Shown here: positions 36,339-45,683 of the stretch, one piece after another
How positions within the stretch are numbered: position 1 is the first letter of the stretch
Layout: each line of letters starts with the position of its first letter
From: Nesterenkonia sp. PF2B19
GTDB lineage: Bacteria > Actinomycetota > Actinomycetes > Actinomycetales > Micrococcaceae
Assembly (NCBI RefSeq): GCF_001758425.2
Contig: NZ_MDSS02000022.1
Span: 1-51,756 of the forward strand
Direction of reading: 5' to 3'
Length of the DNA: 51,756 nt
Made by a program: the position numbers and the translations under genes
Notes under the pieces: model-generated
Databases searched by the model: none
Seen by the model: only the letters and a program-made list of their open reading frames with translations
What the model was told of the DNA's origin: nothing

Positions 36339-37124
36339 ATGCCCAGTACCCAGTGGAACCCGGGTGCGTATCTGACCTACGCGTCCGAGCGCACGCAGCC
36401 CTTCATCGACCTCCTCCAGCGCGTCCGCCTCCCCCAGGCGGAGACCATCCTGGACCTGGGCTGCGGCCCCGGAAACGGCATGCCCGTACTGCGCGGCATG
36501 TGGCCGCACGCGACGATCACCGGCGTCGACTCCAGCGCGGAGATGCTCGACCGCGCCCGGGAGGCCACCGACGACGACCGCATCAGCTACATCCGCTCGG
36601 ACATCCGGAACCTGGAGGTCCCCGAGCCGGTGGACCTCGTGGTCTCCAACGCGGCCCTCCAGTGGCTCCCCGACCATCGGGACGTGCTGCCCCACATCCT
36701 GGACATGGTGGCGCCCGGCGGGGCCCTGGCCGTCCAGATCCCGGGGAACTTCAGCGCACCCAGCCACTCGCTGCTGGCCGACTTCGCCTCCCGCGAACCC
36801 TATGCCACCCATATCGACCAGGACTCCCTGCTCCAGCCGACCCACGCGCTGACCGACTACATGCTCGACGTCGCCCGCCCCGGCTGGGAGGTGGAAGCCT
36901 GGGAGACCCGCTACCACCATGTGCTGCAGGGCGAGGACCCGGTCTTCCAGTGGATCTCCGCGGCGGCCGCGCGCCCGGTGCTCCAGGCCCTCCCGGAGCC
37001 CGAGCTGAGCCGGTTCACCGAGGAGTACAAGGCCGCTCTGCGCGAGGCGTACCCGCAGACCTCGCTCGGCACGGTCCTGCCGTTCCGTCGCCTGTTCTTC
37101 ATCGCTCGTCGCCCAGCGCAGTGA
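36339..37124 (+). CDS. tam: SAM-dependent methyltransferase, trans-aconitate 2-methyltransferase-like
   Basis: A 261-residue class I methyltransferase. Motif I is ILDLGCGPGNGMPVLR, the acidic loop is VDSSAEMLDRAR, and SNAALQWLPDH and the C-terminal LLPTHALTDYMLDVARPGWEVEAWETRYHHVLQGEDPVFQW-type sequence closely follow Tam, which methylates trans-aconitate. CATAGAAT about 8 nt before ATG 36330/36339 is a plausible -10 for a leaderless mRNA. It is divergent from aztD with no evident functional link. Confidence 0.85.
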   Translation: MPSTQWNPGAYLTYASERTQPFIDLLQRVRLPQAETILDLGCGPGNGMPVLRGMWPHATITGVDSSAEMLDRAREATDDDRISYIRSDIRNLEVPEPVDLVVSNAALQWLPDHRDVLPHILDMVAPGGALAVQIPGNFSAPSHSLLADFASREPYATHIDQDSLLQPTHALTDYMLDVARPGWEVEAWETRYHHVLQGEDPVFQWISAAAARPVLQALPEPELSRFTEEYKAALREAYPQTSLGTVLPFRRLFFIARRPAQ

Positions 37125-37263
37125 TGTGCGTCGCGGCCGCGCTCGGACTCCCGGGCGCGGCCGCGCAGGCCTTCTGCGTCTCGGTCAGGACGTCAAGCCA
37201 GACCCCGTATCATCGGGGGCTGGACCGGACCTTCCCCTGACCGTGAGACCAGTGAGGCCTCCC

Positions 37264-38367
37264 ATGTCGCAGCACTCCCCTGACACCCGACCGGCAGCCC
37301 AGGAGCCGTCCGACGGCGTGCCTGTACGCACCGCCCCGGCCACTCCGCGGACCCCGCTGGTGATCATGAGCACCTATCTGATCCTGGCTCTGGCCCTGGG
37401 TTGGCTCATCGGCCTGCCCCTGGTGCTGATGGAGGCGCCGGACCGGCACGCCGCACCGCTGGACATCTTCTTCAACCTGTTCATGCTCAGCCCCGCACTG
37501 GCAGCCGTGGCCGTCCACGTGATGGAACGGCGCCAGCCCGCCCAGGTGCTCTACGGCCACTTGGCGCGGACGCGTGAGGCCGAGCCCGACGCCGACGCTG
37601 AGCACGACGCTGAGCACGACTCAGCGGCCGACGTCGACATCACCACTCGCCTGCGGCCGCAGACGGTGACCGACGCGCTCGGCATCACACCGCTGCGCCC
37701 GGTGTCTCGACTGATCAGCTGGTCGGTGCTGGGCATCCTGCTGTTCTTCGCGTTCAGCATGGCCGCTCTGCCGATCGGCGGCCTGCTGGGGGTCTACGCC
37801 TTCGACCCGTCCATGCCGGTCTTCGTCCAGGATCTGGGCCAGCGTCTGGGCCACGACCCCACCGAATTCATCGCCACCGGCCTGATGGTCGAGGCCGGGA
37901 TCATCTTCGCCGCCGCCATCGGCTTCGTCTTCCTCCATGTGGGCGCGGAGATCGGCTGGCGCGGCTGGTTCTTCCCCCGGGCGCAGCTGCGCTGGGGCAC
38001 CACTCGCGCGGTGCTGATCACCGGGGCGGCCAACGGACTCTGGTATGCGCCGCTGCTGGCCGTCGGCTTCTTCTACGACCAGGCCGACGTCTTCCAGGCC
38101 ATGGGGCTGATGATCGTCTTCTGCATCATCATCGGCGGAGTCCTGGCCTGGCTGCGCATGCGCTCAGGATCAGTCTGGCCGGCCGCATTCGCCCAGTCGA
38201 TGATCACCGCGGCGACGATCCTGGCCTACTGGTTCACCTCCTTCGGCGAACAGCTCGACTTTCGGCAGGCCACCCTGCAGGGCTGGTCCGGCTGGCTGCT
38301 GCCGGCCGCTCTGCTGGGCGTGCTGCTGCTGACCCGCCGCCGCAGCTTCGCCCCGGCGAGCGCCTGA
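37264..38367 (+). CDS. CPBP-family membrane protein lacking protease residues
   Basis: A 367-residue membrane protein with about eight helices and the CPBP (Rce1-like) core. The family motif EExxxR appears as AEIGWR (228-233), so the first Glu is Ala. The second-motif His is replaced in GLWYAPLL (Tyr261). The third motif reads FAQSMIT (309-315), with Gln for His and Thr for Asn. All expected metal or catalytic ligands therefore seem lost, which implies a non-proteolytic role. A cytoplasmic insert (103-120) carries a DAEH repeat from a 12-bp tandem duplication at 37594-37617. GAGG lies 6 nt before ATG 37264. Confidence 0.8.
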   Translation: MSQHSPDTRPAAQEPSDGVPVRTAPATPRTPLVIMSTYLILALALGWLIGLPLVLMEAPDRHAAPLDIFFNLFMLSPALAAVAVHVMERRQPAQVLYGHLARTREAEPDADAEHDAEHDSAADVDITTRLRPQTVTDALGITPLRPVSRLISWSVLGILLFFAFSMAALPIGGLLGVYAFDPSMPVFVQDLGQRLGHDPTEFIATGLMVEAGIIFAAAIGFVFLHVGAEIGWRGWFFPRAQLRWGTTRAVLITGAANGLWYAPLLAVGFFYDQADVFQAMGLMIVFCIIIGGVLAWLRMRSGSVWPAAFAQSMITAATILAYWFTSFGEQLDFRQATLQGWSGWLLPAALLGVLLLTRRRSFAPASA

Positions 38368-38387
38368 CGTCTGCCGGCCGCTTCACC

Positions 38388-39326
38388 TCAGCGGAAGTCG
38401 ATCTCCTCCAACGCGTCGATCTGGGCGGTCAGGTGCTCCTCGAGGGCCTGTTCGTCGCCCTCCTGGACGAAGCGCGCGTAGAGATGGACACCGTCGCCGT
38501 CCCAGGCCGCGACCCCGGCGGTGCCGGTCATCCCCTCATACTCGGTGGAATACCAGAATCCCCCGACATCCGGATCGTCCCAGGGTTGCATCTCGACGAC
38601 GAGTCCGTCGTCTCCCTCCACCGTGGGGCAGGCATCGGGGAGGTCAGCGTGGAGCCCGGCGACGTCGTCGTCGCCTTCTGCGGTGAACAGCTTGATATGA
38701 GCCATCCCGTCCTCCTCACCAGGAATGTGGAAGGTCGACTCCACGAGCCCCGTGCTGATCACGATCAGCCGACGCAGCTCTGCCATCGCCTCGTCACAGT
38801 CGGCTCCCGTGACCGCGTCCTCCGCAGAGATCTCGAAGTCCAGAGGCGTGGAGTCCCCTCGCCGTCGGTCCTCGCTCAGGTATGCCGTGGGACCCTCTGA
38901 GTACGTCCAGCCTTCTGGAAGCTCATCGTCGTCCAGGGCGGCCTCCAGGAGATGCCGCTCAGTCTCCGGAGGCTCTCCGTACCGTTCCACCAGTTCCTCG
39001 TCGGAGAGGTCGTCGTACTCCTCCAGCTCATCCAGCTCGTTCTGTTCGTCCAGCTCGTCGTCGGGATGCTCGACAGGCTCATCATCGGCGGCATCGTCCG
39101 GCGAGGCCTCGGCGTCCGAGTCCTCAGCCGTCACGGTGTCAGCGTCCTCCACCTCGGCAGCAGTCTCGGAGTCCTCGCCGGAATCACCGCAGGACGTCAG
39201 GGTCAGGGCCAGCGCGGAGAGCGCGGCCCCCCGCATCGACAGCAGGGAGGCTGACCACCGAGAGGTTGTCTGGTCGAGCAGCTGTGGCTCCGTCGAGCCG
39301 TCGGTGAACCGAGTCGTGGGGGTCAT
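38388..39326 (-). CDS. Acidic lipoprotein, paralogue 1 of 3
   Basis: A 312-residue protein of unknown function: a signal peptide with TSC lipobox (Cys46; ATG at codon 31 is an alternative start), a 60-residue Asp/Glu linker, and a conserved domain beginning LPEGWTYSEGPTAYL. The domain contains two cysteines (ADCDEA and DACP), GGFWYSTE and VAAWDGDGVHLYA, and ends EEIDFR. These landmarks recur in the next two genes. ATG 39326 follows AGAGG. The same leader (palindrome, GACGACGACGG, ribosome site) precedes paralogue 2. Confidence 0.75.
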   Translation of the reverse strand: MTPTTRFTDGSTEPQLLDQTTSRWSASLLSMRGAALSALALTLTSCGDSGEDSETAAEVEDADTVTAEDSDAEASPDDAADDEPVEHPDDELDEQNELDELEEYDDLSDEELVERYGEPPETERHLLEAALDDDELPEGWTYSEGPTAYLSEDRRRGDSTPLDFEISAEDAVTGADCDEAMAELRRLIVISTGLVESTFHIPGEEDGMAHIKLFTAEGDDDVAGLHADLPDACPTVEGDDGLVVEMQPWDDPDVGGFWYSTEYEGMTGTAGVAAWDGDGVHLYARFVQEGDEQALEEHLTAQIDALEEIDFR

Positions 39327-39350
39327 GGGGAGAGTCCTCTTCCGTCGTCG

Positions 39351-39364
39351 TCACAGGTCTGTGA
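39351..39364 (-). promoter_or_regulatory. Palindrome before lipoprotein paralogue 1
   Basis: TCACAG-GT-CTGTGA, a perfect 6-bp inverted repeat, lies 24 nt before the start codon. The identical palindrome and about 30 bp of shared flank occur before paralogue 2, so the regulatory region was duplicated or conserved along with the gene. Confidence 0.5.
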
Positions 39365-39457
39365 GAACGATCGGCCTGGTCTCTCCCTGCCAGCGCGTCG
39401 ATCGGGGTGCCTTCAGGTTACCAGGGGGTACCGGCACAGCGGGAGGGGTCGACCGCA

Positions 39458-40384
39458 TCAGGAGGGGTGGGCCGCCTCGAACCACGAGATGAGGTGCTCC
39501 ACCAACGCTTCCGCCGCGTCACGTTCAGTGAGGTCACGCGCCTGGAGATGGAAGGCCACCCCGTCCCCCACCCACACGTACCCGCTGCTCGACCCAGCGA
39601 TCTCTTCATCGGTGAGCGCGTCGTAGAGTGCGACGTCCAACCAGAAGCCGACGGCGTCCTCTCGCTCCCACGTGTCCTTGACCAGTTCCTGACCGTCCTC
39701 GGTCACGAGCTCTCGGCAGTCGGTGATCATCTCCTGGTATGCCCACAGCAGGTCGGGGAACGCGTCAGCGACATACACGGACAGTCCGGCCCCCGAGAAC
39801 TCCATGGCCTCGTGGACGAGCACCACGGACATCCCTGCCTCGCCCTCGCGCAGCCCGGTGAGCCGCTCACGCGCGATCTCACACTCTCGGTCCGTCTCCT
39901 CCACTCCCAGCCAGCCGAACGCATCGTCCCATGGGGGCGAGAAGTCGTGCCGCACCCCGCCGAAGTCGTCGACCGCCGGCTCCGGGCCCTCCACGATGGC
40001 CCACCCCGCGGGGAGATCCTGCTCCTCGGGGAACACCTCCAGCAGCACCTGCTCTCCTGCTTCGCGGCTCGCGCGCTGCTCCGCCTCCCCTGCCGGGAGG
40101 TCCTCATCCTCCCCGTTCCCCTCAGCCTCGGCCTCCTGCTCGGCGTCGGCCTCTCGCCCATCGTCCGGTGTCTCATCGTCGGGCAGGCCGGGGTCGGCCT
40201 CGGGCGTCTGCGGTGTGGGGGTCGCGTCGGCATCCGCCGTACCCCTCTCCTCGGGCGCGTCGGCGCAGGCGGCCACCAGCGCCACGGCCGCGCACACGCA
40301 GGCGAGGCGAGCTGGGACGGACCAGCTGGGCCCACCGTGCGCCGACTGGCGGCAGGACAAGCGTTCGAGGGCGTGCTCACGCAT
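39458..40384 (-). CDS. Acidic lipoprotein, paralogue 2 of 3
   Basis: A 308-residue protein with lipobox VAAC (Cys40) and an acidic linker (residues 42-105). The domain carries the shared landmarks LPAGWAIVEGPEPAV, a first Cys (DRECEIA) and second Cys (ITDCREL), VGFW and YVWVGDGVAFHL. It is the most divergent of the three and lacks the EEIDFR end. ATG 40384 has GAAGGGA 7 nt upstream; the frame's earlier GTG at 40411 lies inside the palindrome and is rejected. Confidence 0.75.
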   Translation of the reverse strand: MREHALERLSCRQSAHGGPSWSVPARLACVCAAVALVAACADAPEERGTADADATPTPQTPEADPGLPDDETPDDGREADAEQEAEAEGNGEDEDLPAGEAEQRASREAGEQVLLEVFPEEQDLPAGWAIVEGPEPAVDDFGGVRHDFSPPWDDAFGWLGVEETDRECEIARERLTGLREGEAGMSVVLVHEAMEFSGAGLSVYVADAFPDLLWAYQEMITDCRELVTEDGQELVKDTWEREDAVGFWLDVALYDALTDEEIAGSSSGYVWVGDGVAFHLQARDLTERDAAEALVEHLISWFEAAHPS

Positions 40385-40407
40385 CGGGAGATCCCTTCCC
40401 GTCGTCG

Positions 40408-40421
40408 TCACAGGTCTGTGA
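40408..40421 (-). promoter_or_regulatory. Palindrome before lipoprotein paralogue 2
   Basis: TCACAG-GT-CTGTGA again, 23 nt before the start, with the flanking GTCGTCGTC and GAGAACGATCG identical to those at 39341-39372. The spacing from the start codon is the same within one base as in paralogue 1. Confidence 0.5.
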
Positions 40422-40503
40422 GAACGATCGAGCCGGCTCTCCCTTCCGGCACACCGATCTGGTGAGCCCAGAGGCTACCAGGCGTCACCTCCGAGCGGGT
40501 AGG

Positions 40504-41535
40504 TCAGCGGAAGTCGATCTCCTCGAACGAGGCGATCTGGTCCGCGAGGAACTCTTCGATGAGCTCCTTGTCGTCGATGCCTTCGACGAACATGTACAGG
40601 TGGACGCCGTCGCCGTCCCAGACGGCCAGCCCGGTGGAGATCTCGTGTCCCGAGATGACCTCCTCGGCCCAGAACCCGCCGATGTCGTCATCGTCCCAAG
40701 GCTCCAGCATGGCCTCATCCCCGTCCTCGTACACCAGCTCCGAACAGGCGTCCGCCAGGGCGCTGTAGGGGCCCATGAGGTCAAGGCTCCGGTCCGTGGT
40801 GAACACGTCCATCTCCACCACCCCGAAGGCGTCGTCGTAGATGACCGCCTCCCCGGATCCTGACGCGCTGGTGGAGAGGTCATCGATGTCCGCGAGCGCG
40901 TCCTCGCAGTCCTCATCGAGGTCGTAGCCGGTCCAGTCCAGCGAGAAGTCGTACCGGATGCGCTCCTCGCCCGGCTCGATCTCGGTCAGATACGGCGTGG
41001 GGCCCTCCTGATAGAGCCAGCCGTCCGGCAGGTCATCGGGGTCGAGGTACCCGGCGAGGATGTCCTGCTCGATGGCCGGGCCCTCCCCGACGTCGTCGTC
41101 CTCGTCGTCATCCTCATCGTCTTCCTCGTCGTCCTCGTCGTCCTCGCCCTCGCGGTCCAGGTCCGGGCCGAGCGAGTCGTCTTCCTCGTCGTCAGCCTCA
41201 TCATCGTCGGAGTCATCGTCCTCGGCGTCGCGGTCCTCAGTGTCGTCGGACCCGGTGTCTCCGTCGGCGTCTCCGTCGACGTCTCCGTCCTCATCCACGG
41301 TCTCCTGGTCGTCGGGCTCGGCGTCGGTCGCCTGTTCATCCCCCAGGCTCACGCAGCCGCTGACCAGCAGCATCGCCGCCGAGAGCAGCCCGGCCGCCCG
41401 CAGCCGCGCCGTCGGCGACCGTCGGTCTCCCCTCGGCTCATCCTCGGTCAGCCCTCCCCTGTCCTCCGGTGCGCGGCGGCCGCCCGCCGTCACCGCAGCG
41501 GCCAGCGCTCGTCGGTCCACCCCATGTCCGCTCAT
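40504..41535 (-). CDS. Acidic lipoprotein, paralogue 3 of 3
   Basis: A 343-residue lipoprotein (lipobox VSGC, Cys61) with an extreme Asp/Glu linker of about 95 residues (DNA low complexity at 41090-41300), then LPDGWLYQEGPTPYL, two cysteines (DEDCEDA and ADACSEL), GGFWAEE, AVWDGDGVHLYMFVEG and the EEIDFR end shared with paralogue 1. ATG 41535 follows GGAAGGA by 7 nt. The GTGACGGGACGG stretch before it resembles the leaders of the other two, but the palindrome is missing. Divergent from narK. Confidence 0.75.
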   Translation of the reverse strand: MSGHGVDRRALAAAVTAGGRRAPEDRGGLTEDEPRGDRRSPTARLRAAGLLSAAMLLVSGCVSLGDEQATDAEPDDQETVDEDGDVDGDADGDTGSDDTEDRDAEDDDSDDDEADDEEDDSLGPDLDREGEDDEDDEEDDEDDDEDDDVGEGPAIEQDILAGYLDPDDLPDGWLYQEGPTPYLTEIEPGEERIRYDFSLDWTGYDLDEDCEDALADIDDLSTSASGSGEAVIYDDAFGVVEMDVFTTDRSLDLMGPYSALADACSELVYEDGDEAMLEPWDDDDIGGFWAEEVISGHEISTGLAVWDGDGVHLYMFVEGIDDKELIEEFLADQIASFEEIDFR

Positions 41536-41911
41536 GAGTCCGTCCTTCCGTCCCGTCACTCAACCTGCGACGCACCCGTGTGAGCCCCCTCGGCCCTGGC
41601 ACCGGCCCGCTGCCCCGACAGTAGCAACGCCGGCGGCAGACCGGGAGATGCCGCGCCTCGGCGCGGCCCGCGCACCGCACCCGACGACGGGGCCAGACGA
41701 CGGTGCCACACAACGGTGCCATTCCGCGGCCATCCGGCACCTCACCACCGGACGGCCTGGTGCTGAGGCTGGTTTTTCCTGGCCGAAACTCTGCGATGCC
41801 CAGGGCGAAACACCGAGTTGGAATCGTGGGGCTCACCGTGAGGCCCCGTCTCACGCTCCCAGCCCAGGTTCCACCACGTGCCCGCCGTCGAGCGGAGGAG
41901 AGCAGGACACC
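41536..41911. other. Divergent regulatory region, lipoprotein 3 / narK
   Basis: This 376-bp region has no gene. Its notable content is the phased GAAAC pair listed below; the rest shows no clear -10/-35 pair or repeat. Confidence 0.5.
41785..41811 (+). promoter_or_regulatory. GlnR-like box upstream of narK
   Basis: GAAAC at 41785-41789 and again at 41807-41811 are exactly 22 bp apart, with ATGCC midway (41796-41800) and TTTTC 11 bp before the first. This follows the actinobacterial GlnR pattern gTnAC-n6-GaAAC-n6-gTnAC-n6-GaAAC, although the gTnAC halves are weak. It lies 100-127 nt before the narK start, suitable for activation under nitrogen limitation. Confidence 0.6.
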
Positions 41912-43345
41912 ATGACCCCGCAGCCCTACAGCACCGGACCCCTCACTGACACCGAGCAGCACCGCGCCGCCCCGCCTGCCGAGGTCGGCCAGGCCCCCGA
42001 AGACCGTCTGGTCGTGGAACGCGGCCGCTGGATCACCAACTGGCAGCCTGAGAACTCCCGCTTCTGGGAGGGACCAGGACGGGTGACCGCCCGGATCAAC
42101 CTCATCTGGTCCGTATTCTGCGAGTTCCTGGGCTTCGCCGTCTGGCAGCTGTGGTCCGTCACCGTGGTCTTCCTCCCCCAGGTGGGCTTCGACCTCACCA
42201 CCTCCCAGCAGTTCTGGCTGGTGTCCCTGCCGCCGCTGGTGGGCGCCACCCTGCGCGTCCCCTACAGCTTCACCGTCGCGATGTTCGGCGGACGCAACTG
42301 GACCATCGTGTCCTCCCTGCTGCTGCTGATCCCGACCCTCGCCATGGCCTTCAGCCTCGGCAACCCCGACACCCCCACCTGGGTCCTGTTCGCGATCGCG
42401 GCGGCCGCCGGATTCGGCGGCGGGAACTTCGCCAGCTCGATGGCCAACATCACCTTCTTCTACCCGGCCAAGGAGAAGGGTGCGGCACTGGGCGTCAACG
42501 CCGCGGGCGGGAACCTCGGTGTCGCCGTCGCCCAGTTCACGGTGCCGATCGTGGTGACCGCCTTCGCCTTCGGCACCTTCCAGCCGAACCTGCCCATGGC
42601 GGGGATCTTCTGGATCCCGTTCATCCTGCTGGCCACCTGGGGCGCCTGGAAGTACATGCACAACCTCTCCCACGCGAAGAACGACCTCAAGGGGTCCCTG
42701 TCCACGCTGAAGGAGAAGCACCTGTGGATCATCGCGGTCCTCTACATCGGGACTTTCGGCTCGTTCATGGGCTTCGGCTCCGTCTTTCCCACGCTGATCA
42801 ACATGACCTTCCCGGAGTTCTCCAGCTTCCAGGTCCTCGGCGCCGCGCTGTCCCTCGCCTTCATGGGCCCGCTGGTCGGCTCCCTGGCCCGTCCCTACGG
42901 CGGCAAGCTCGCCGACCGCATCGGCGGCGCCCGCATCACCGCCCTGTGCTTCATCCTCATGGCCGGCGTCACCGCCCTGGTGGTGCTCACCCTGCCGATG
43001 GCCAGCTTCTGGATCTACCTGCTGCTGTTCCTGACCCTGTTCACCCTCACCGGCATCGCCAACGGCTCCAGCTACCGGATGATCCCGCTGGTCTTCAAGC
43101 TCTCCGTCAGTGCCGACGACCGAGTCGGCCATGAGCGGAAGGCCTCGGCGGCGCTGGGCCTGATCGGCGCCGTCGGCGGCTACGGCGGCTTCGCCATCCC
43201 ACAGATCCTCAACTTCTCCCACAACTCCACCGGCGGATTCGACGTCGCCTTCTGGTGCTTCGCGGCGGCTTACATCGGCTTTGCAGGACTGACATGGGCC
43301 GTTTACATGCGACCGGGCACAATCTTCGCCAAGGCCAACGTCTGA
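41912..43345 (+). CDS. narK: Nitrate/nitrite transporter NarK (MFS)
   Basis: A 477-residue transporter of the nitrate/nitrite porter family with 12 helices. LVSLPPLVGATLRVPYSFTVAMFGGRNW carries the substrate-binding Arg, and both nitrate signatures are present (AAAAGFGGGNFASSMANITFFYP with AALGVNAAGGNLG, and TGIANGSSYRMIPLVF with AALGLIGAVGGYGGF). It resembles NarK2-type nitrate importers. AGGAG lies 11 nt upstream of the ATG. It begins the nitrate assimilation cluster and is followed by the reductase after 51 nt. Confidence 0.94.
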   Translation: MTPQPYSTGPLTDTEQHRAAPPAEVGQAPEDRLVVERGRWITNWQPENSRFWEGPGRVTARINLIWSVFCEFLGFAVWQLWSVTVVFLPQVGFDLTTSQQFWLVSLPPLVGATLRVPYSFTVAMFGGRNWTIVSSLLLLIPTLAMAFSLGNPDTPTWVLFAIAAAAGFGGGNFASSMANITFFYPAKEKGAALGVNAAGGNLGVAVAQFTVPIVVTAFAFGTFQPNLPMAGIFWIPFILLATWGAWKYMHNLSHAKNDLKGSLSTLKEKHLWIIAVLYIGTFGSFMGFGSVFPTLINMTFPEFSSFQVLGAALSLAFMGPLVGSLARPYGGKLADRIGGARITALCFILMAGVTALVVLTLPMASFWIYLLLFLTLFTLTGIANGSSYRMIPLVFKLSVSADDRVGHERKASAALGLIGAVGGYGGFAIPQILNFSHNSTGGFDVAFWCFAAAYIGFAGLTWAVYMRPGTIFAKANV

Positions 43346-43396
43346 CGAGCTGCAACTGACGACCCCGGCTGACCCCGACCCCAGGAGCATTCCCCG

Positions 43397-45683
43397 ATGA
43401 CCCCCACGGCGCGCACCCGCACAGGTTCGACGCGCACAGGTTCGACGCGCACAGTGCAGACCCACTGTCCGTACTGTGCTCTGCAGTGCGCCATGGACCT
43501 CACGGTGGTCGAGCAGCCCGGAGCACCGGACAGCTTCAGCGTCGACGGCACCTCCTTCCCCACCAATCAGGGCAGGCTGTGCCGCAAGGGCAACACCGCC
43601 GCCGAGCTGCTGACCCGCCGTCACGACCGGCTCACCGCACCGTTGCTGCGTGGAGACGACGGCGAGCTGCACCCCACCACCTGGGAGGCCGCCCTGACGC
43701 ATGTGGTCACCGAGATCCGCCGCATCCAGGACGAGCACGGGCCCGACGGCGTCGGCGTCTTCGGCTCGGGAGGCCTCACCAATGAGAAGACCTACGCACT
43801 GGGGAAGTTCGCGCGGGTGGCCCTGGGCACCGCGCAGATCGACTACAACGGCCGGTTCTGCATGTCCTCGGCCTCGAAGGCCTCCACCCTGGCCTTCGGG
43901 CTGGACCGCGGGCTGCCGTTCCCGCTGACGGACCTCGACGCCGCCTGCACCGTGCTGCTGCTGGGGTCCAATGTGGCCGACACGATGCCGCCGTTCGTGC
44001 AGCACCTGGAAGGTGCCCAGGCCTCCGGAGGTCTGATCGTGGTGGACCCGCGGCGCAGCGCCACCGCGGAGCTCACCGCCGACGGCGGCGGCCTGCACGT
44101 CGCCCCCGCCCCGGGCGGAGACCTGGTCCTGCTGCTCTCCGTGGCGCAGGTGGTCCTGGAGGAGGGGTTCGCCGCCGAGGACTACCTCAGCCGGCGGGTC
44201 ACCGGGCTGGACGCGTTCCGCCGCACCGTGGCCCACTGGTGGCCCGAACGAGCCCAGGCCGCCACCGGTGTCGGAGCCGATCAGATCCGTCTGGTGGCCC
44301 GCCGGCTCGGCCACGCCGCCCGGGCCGCGCGCGCCGGCGGCGACCCCGTCTACATCCTCACCGGACGGCGGCGTCGAGCAGCCACAGGACGGCACCGACA
44401 CGGCCCGCGCGGCGATCAGCCTGGCCCTGTTGCTGGGGCTGCCCGGCACCCGCGCCGGCGGATACGGCACCCTGACCGGGCAGGGCAACGGGCAGGGGGC
44501 CGGGAGATGGGCCAGAAGACCGACCAGCTGCCCGGCATCCGCTCCATCACCGATCCGGCCGACCGCGCGCACATGGCCCGCATCTGGGGCGTGGACGAGG
44601 AATCCCTCCCCGGCCCCGGCCAGCCCGCCGCCCAGCTGCTGCACACCATGGGGCGCGACGGCGGCGTGAAGGGCCTGCTCGTCCACGGCTCCAACGTGGC
44701 GATCTCCGCGCCCGACGCCGGCCGGGTGGTGGAGAACCTGCGCGCCCTGGACCTGCTGGTGGTCGCCGACTTCTTCCTCTCCGAGACCGCCGAGGAGGCC
44801 GACGTCGTGCTTCCGGTGCTGCAGTGGGCCGAGGAGGACGGCACCATGACCAACCTGGAGGGCCGGGTGCTGCGCCGTCGGAAGCTCGTGGAGCCGCCGT
44901 CGTCCGCTGACCCGGACTCTGGGCCGCGCTCGGAGCTGTGGATCTGGCACGAGCTCGCCCGCCGACTGGGCCGCCCCAGCGGCTTCCCCGTGGACCCGGC
45001 AGAGGTCTTCGCCGAGATCCGCCGGGCCACCGCCGGCGCCGCCGCCGACTACTCGGGGCTCGACTGGGACCTCATCGACGCCGGCCATGCCCCGTACTGG
45101 CCGGTCCCCTCGGCGACGCTCAGCGGCGAGGCCTCCCTCACCGGGGAGCCGATCATCGGCACCACCCGGATGTTCCTGGAGCGCTTCGCCCACCCCGACG
45201 GGAAGGCGCGGCTGGCCGCCATCACCCCCGGGAAGATCCCCGCCCCGGCCCCAGGGCAGCTCACCCTGACCACCGGCCGGCACATGGAGCACTATCAGTC
45301 CGGCACGCAGACCCGCCGCGTACCCGCCCTGCTGGACACCCACCCGGAGGCGACCGTGGCCGTGCATCCGGCCACGCCCTGGAGCACGGCCTCGACGACG
45401 GCGACCAGGCCGTCATCGCCAACGCCCAGGGCGAGATGACCGCGCGGGTGGTCTGCGACGCGGCATCCGCACCGACACGATCTTCGCCCCCTTCCACTAC
45501 GCCGGCGCCGGGACCGCGAACCGGCTCACCCAGGCGCTGACCGACCCGCAGAGTCGGATGCCCGAGTTCAAGAACACGCCCGTGACGCTGCGCCCGGCCG
45601 GGGCGTCTCGCACGGCGCCGGCCGGGGTGACCCGTGACGCTGAGCCTGCTGTGACCGCCCCTTCGAAGGAGACCCGCCTGTGA
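43397..45683 (+). CDS. nasC: Assimilatory nitrate reductase catalytic subunit (several frameshifts)
   Basis: A molybdopterin-bis-MGD enzyme that reduces nitrate to nitrite in the cytoplasm. An N-terminal [4Fe-4S] cluster site (Cys24, 27, 31, 62: THCPYCALQC ... LCRKGN) precedes the Moco domains (NGRFCMSSASKAS with the Mo-ligand Cys, LLLGSNVADTMPP, VDPRRSATAELTA). The frame breaks near 44366-44372 (one extra base), 44495-44499 (one G missing), 45375 and 45461 (one base missing each). Repair gives about 762 residues ending at TGA 45681-45683, with the C-terminus FAPFHYAGAGTANRLTQ. A 15-bp direct repeat (43421-43450) duplicates GSTRT near the start. Confidence 0.9.

Noticed and set aside
41090-41300. 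CTCGTC-rich tract as a satellite repeat
   Set aside because: It codes for the acidic linker of lipoprotein paralogue 3.
41438-45367. A 1309-codon minus-strand open frame
   Set aside because: It is antisense to narK and nasC, which have clear family motifs; its Gly/Arg/His/Gln-rich content is typical of shadow frames in high-GC DNA.
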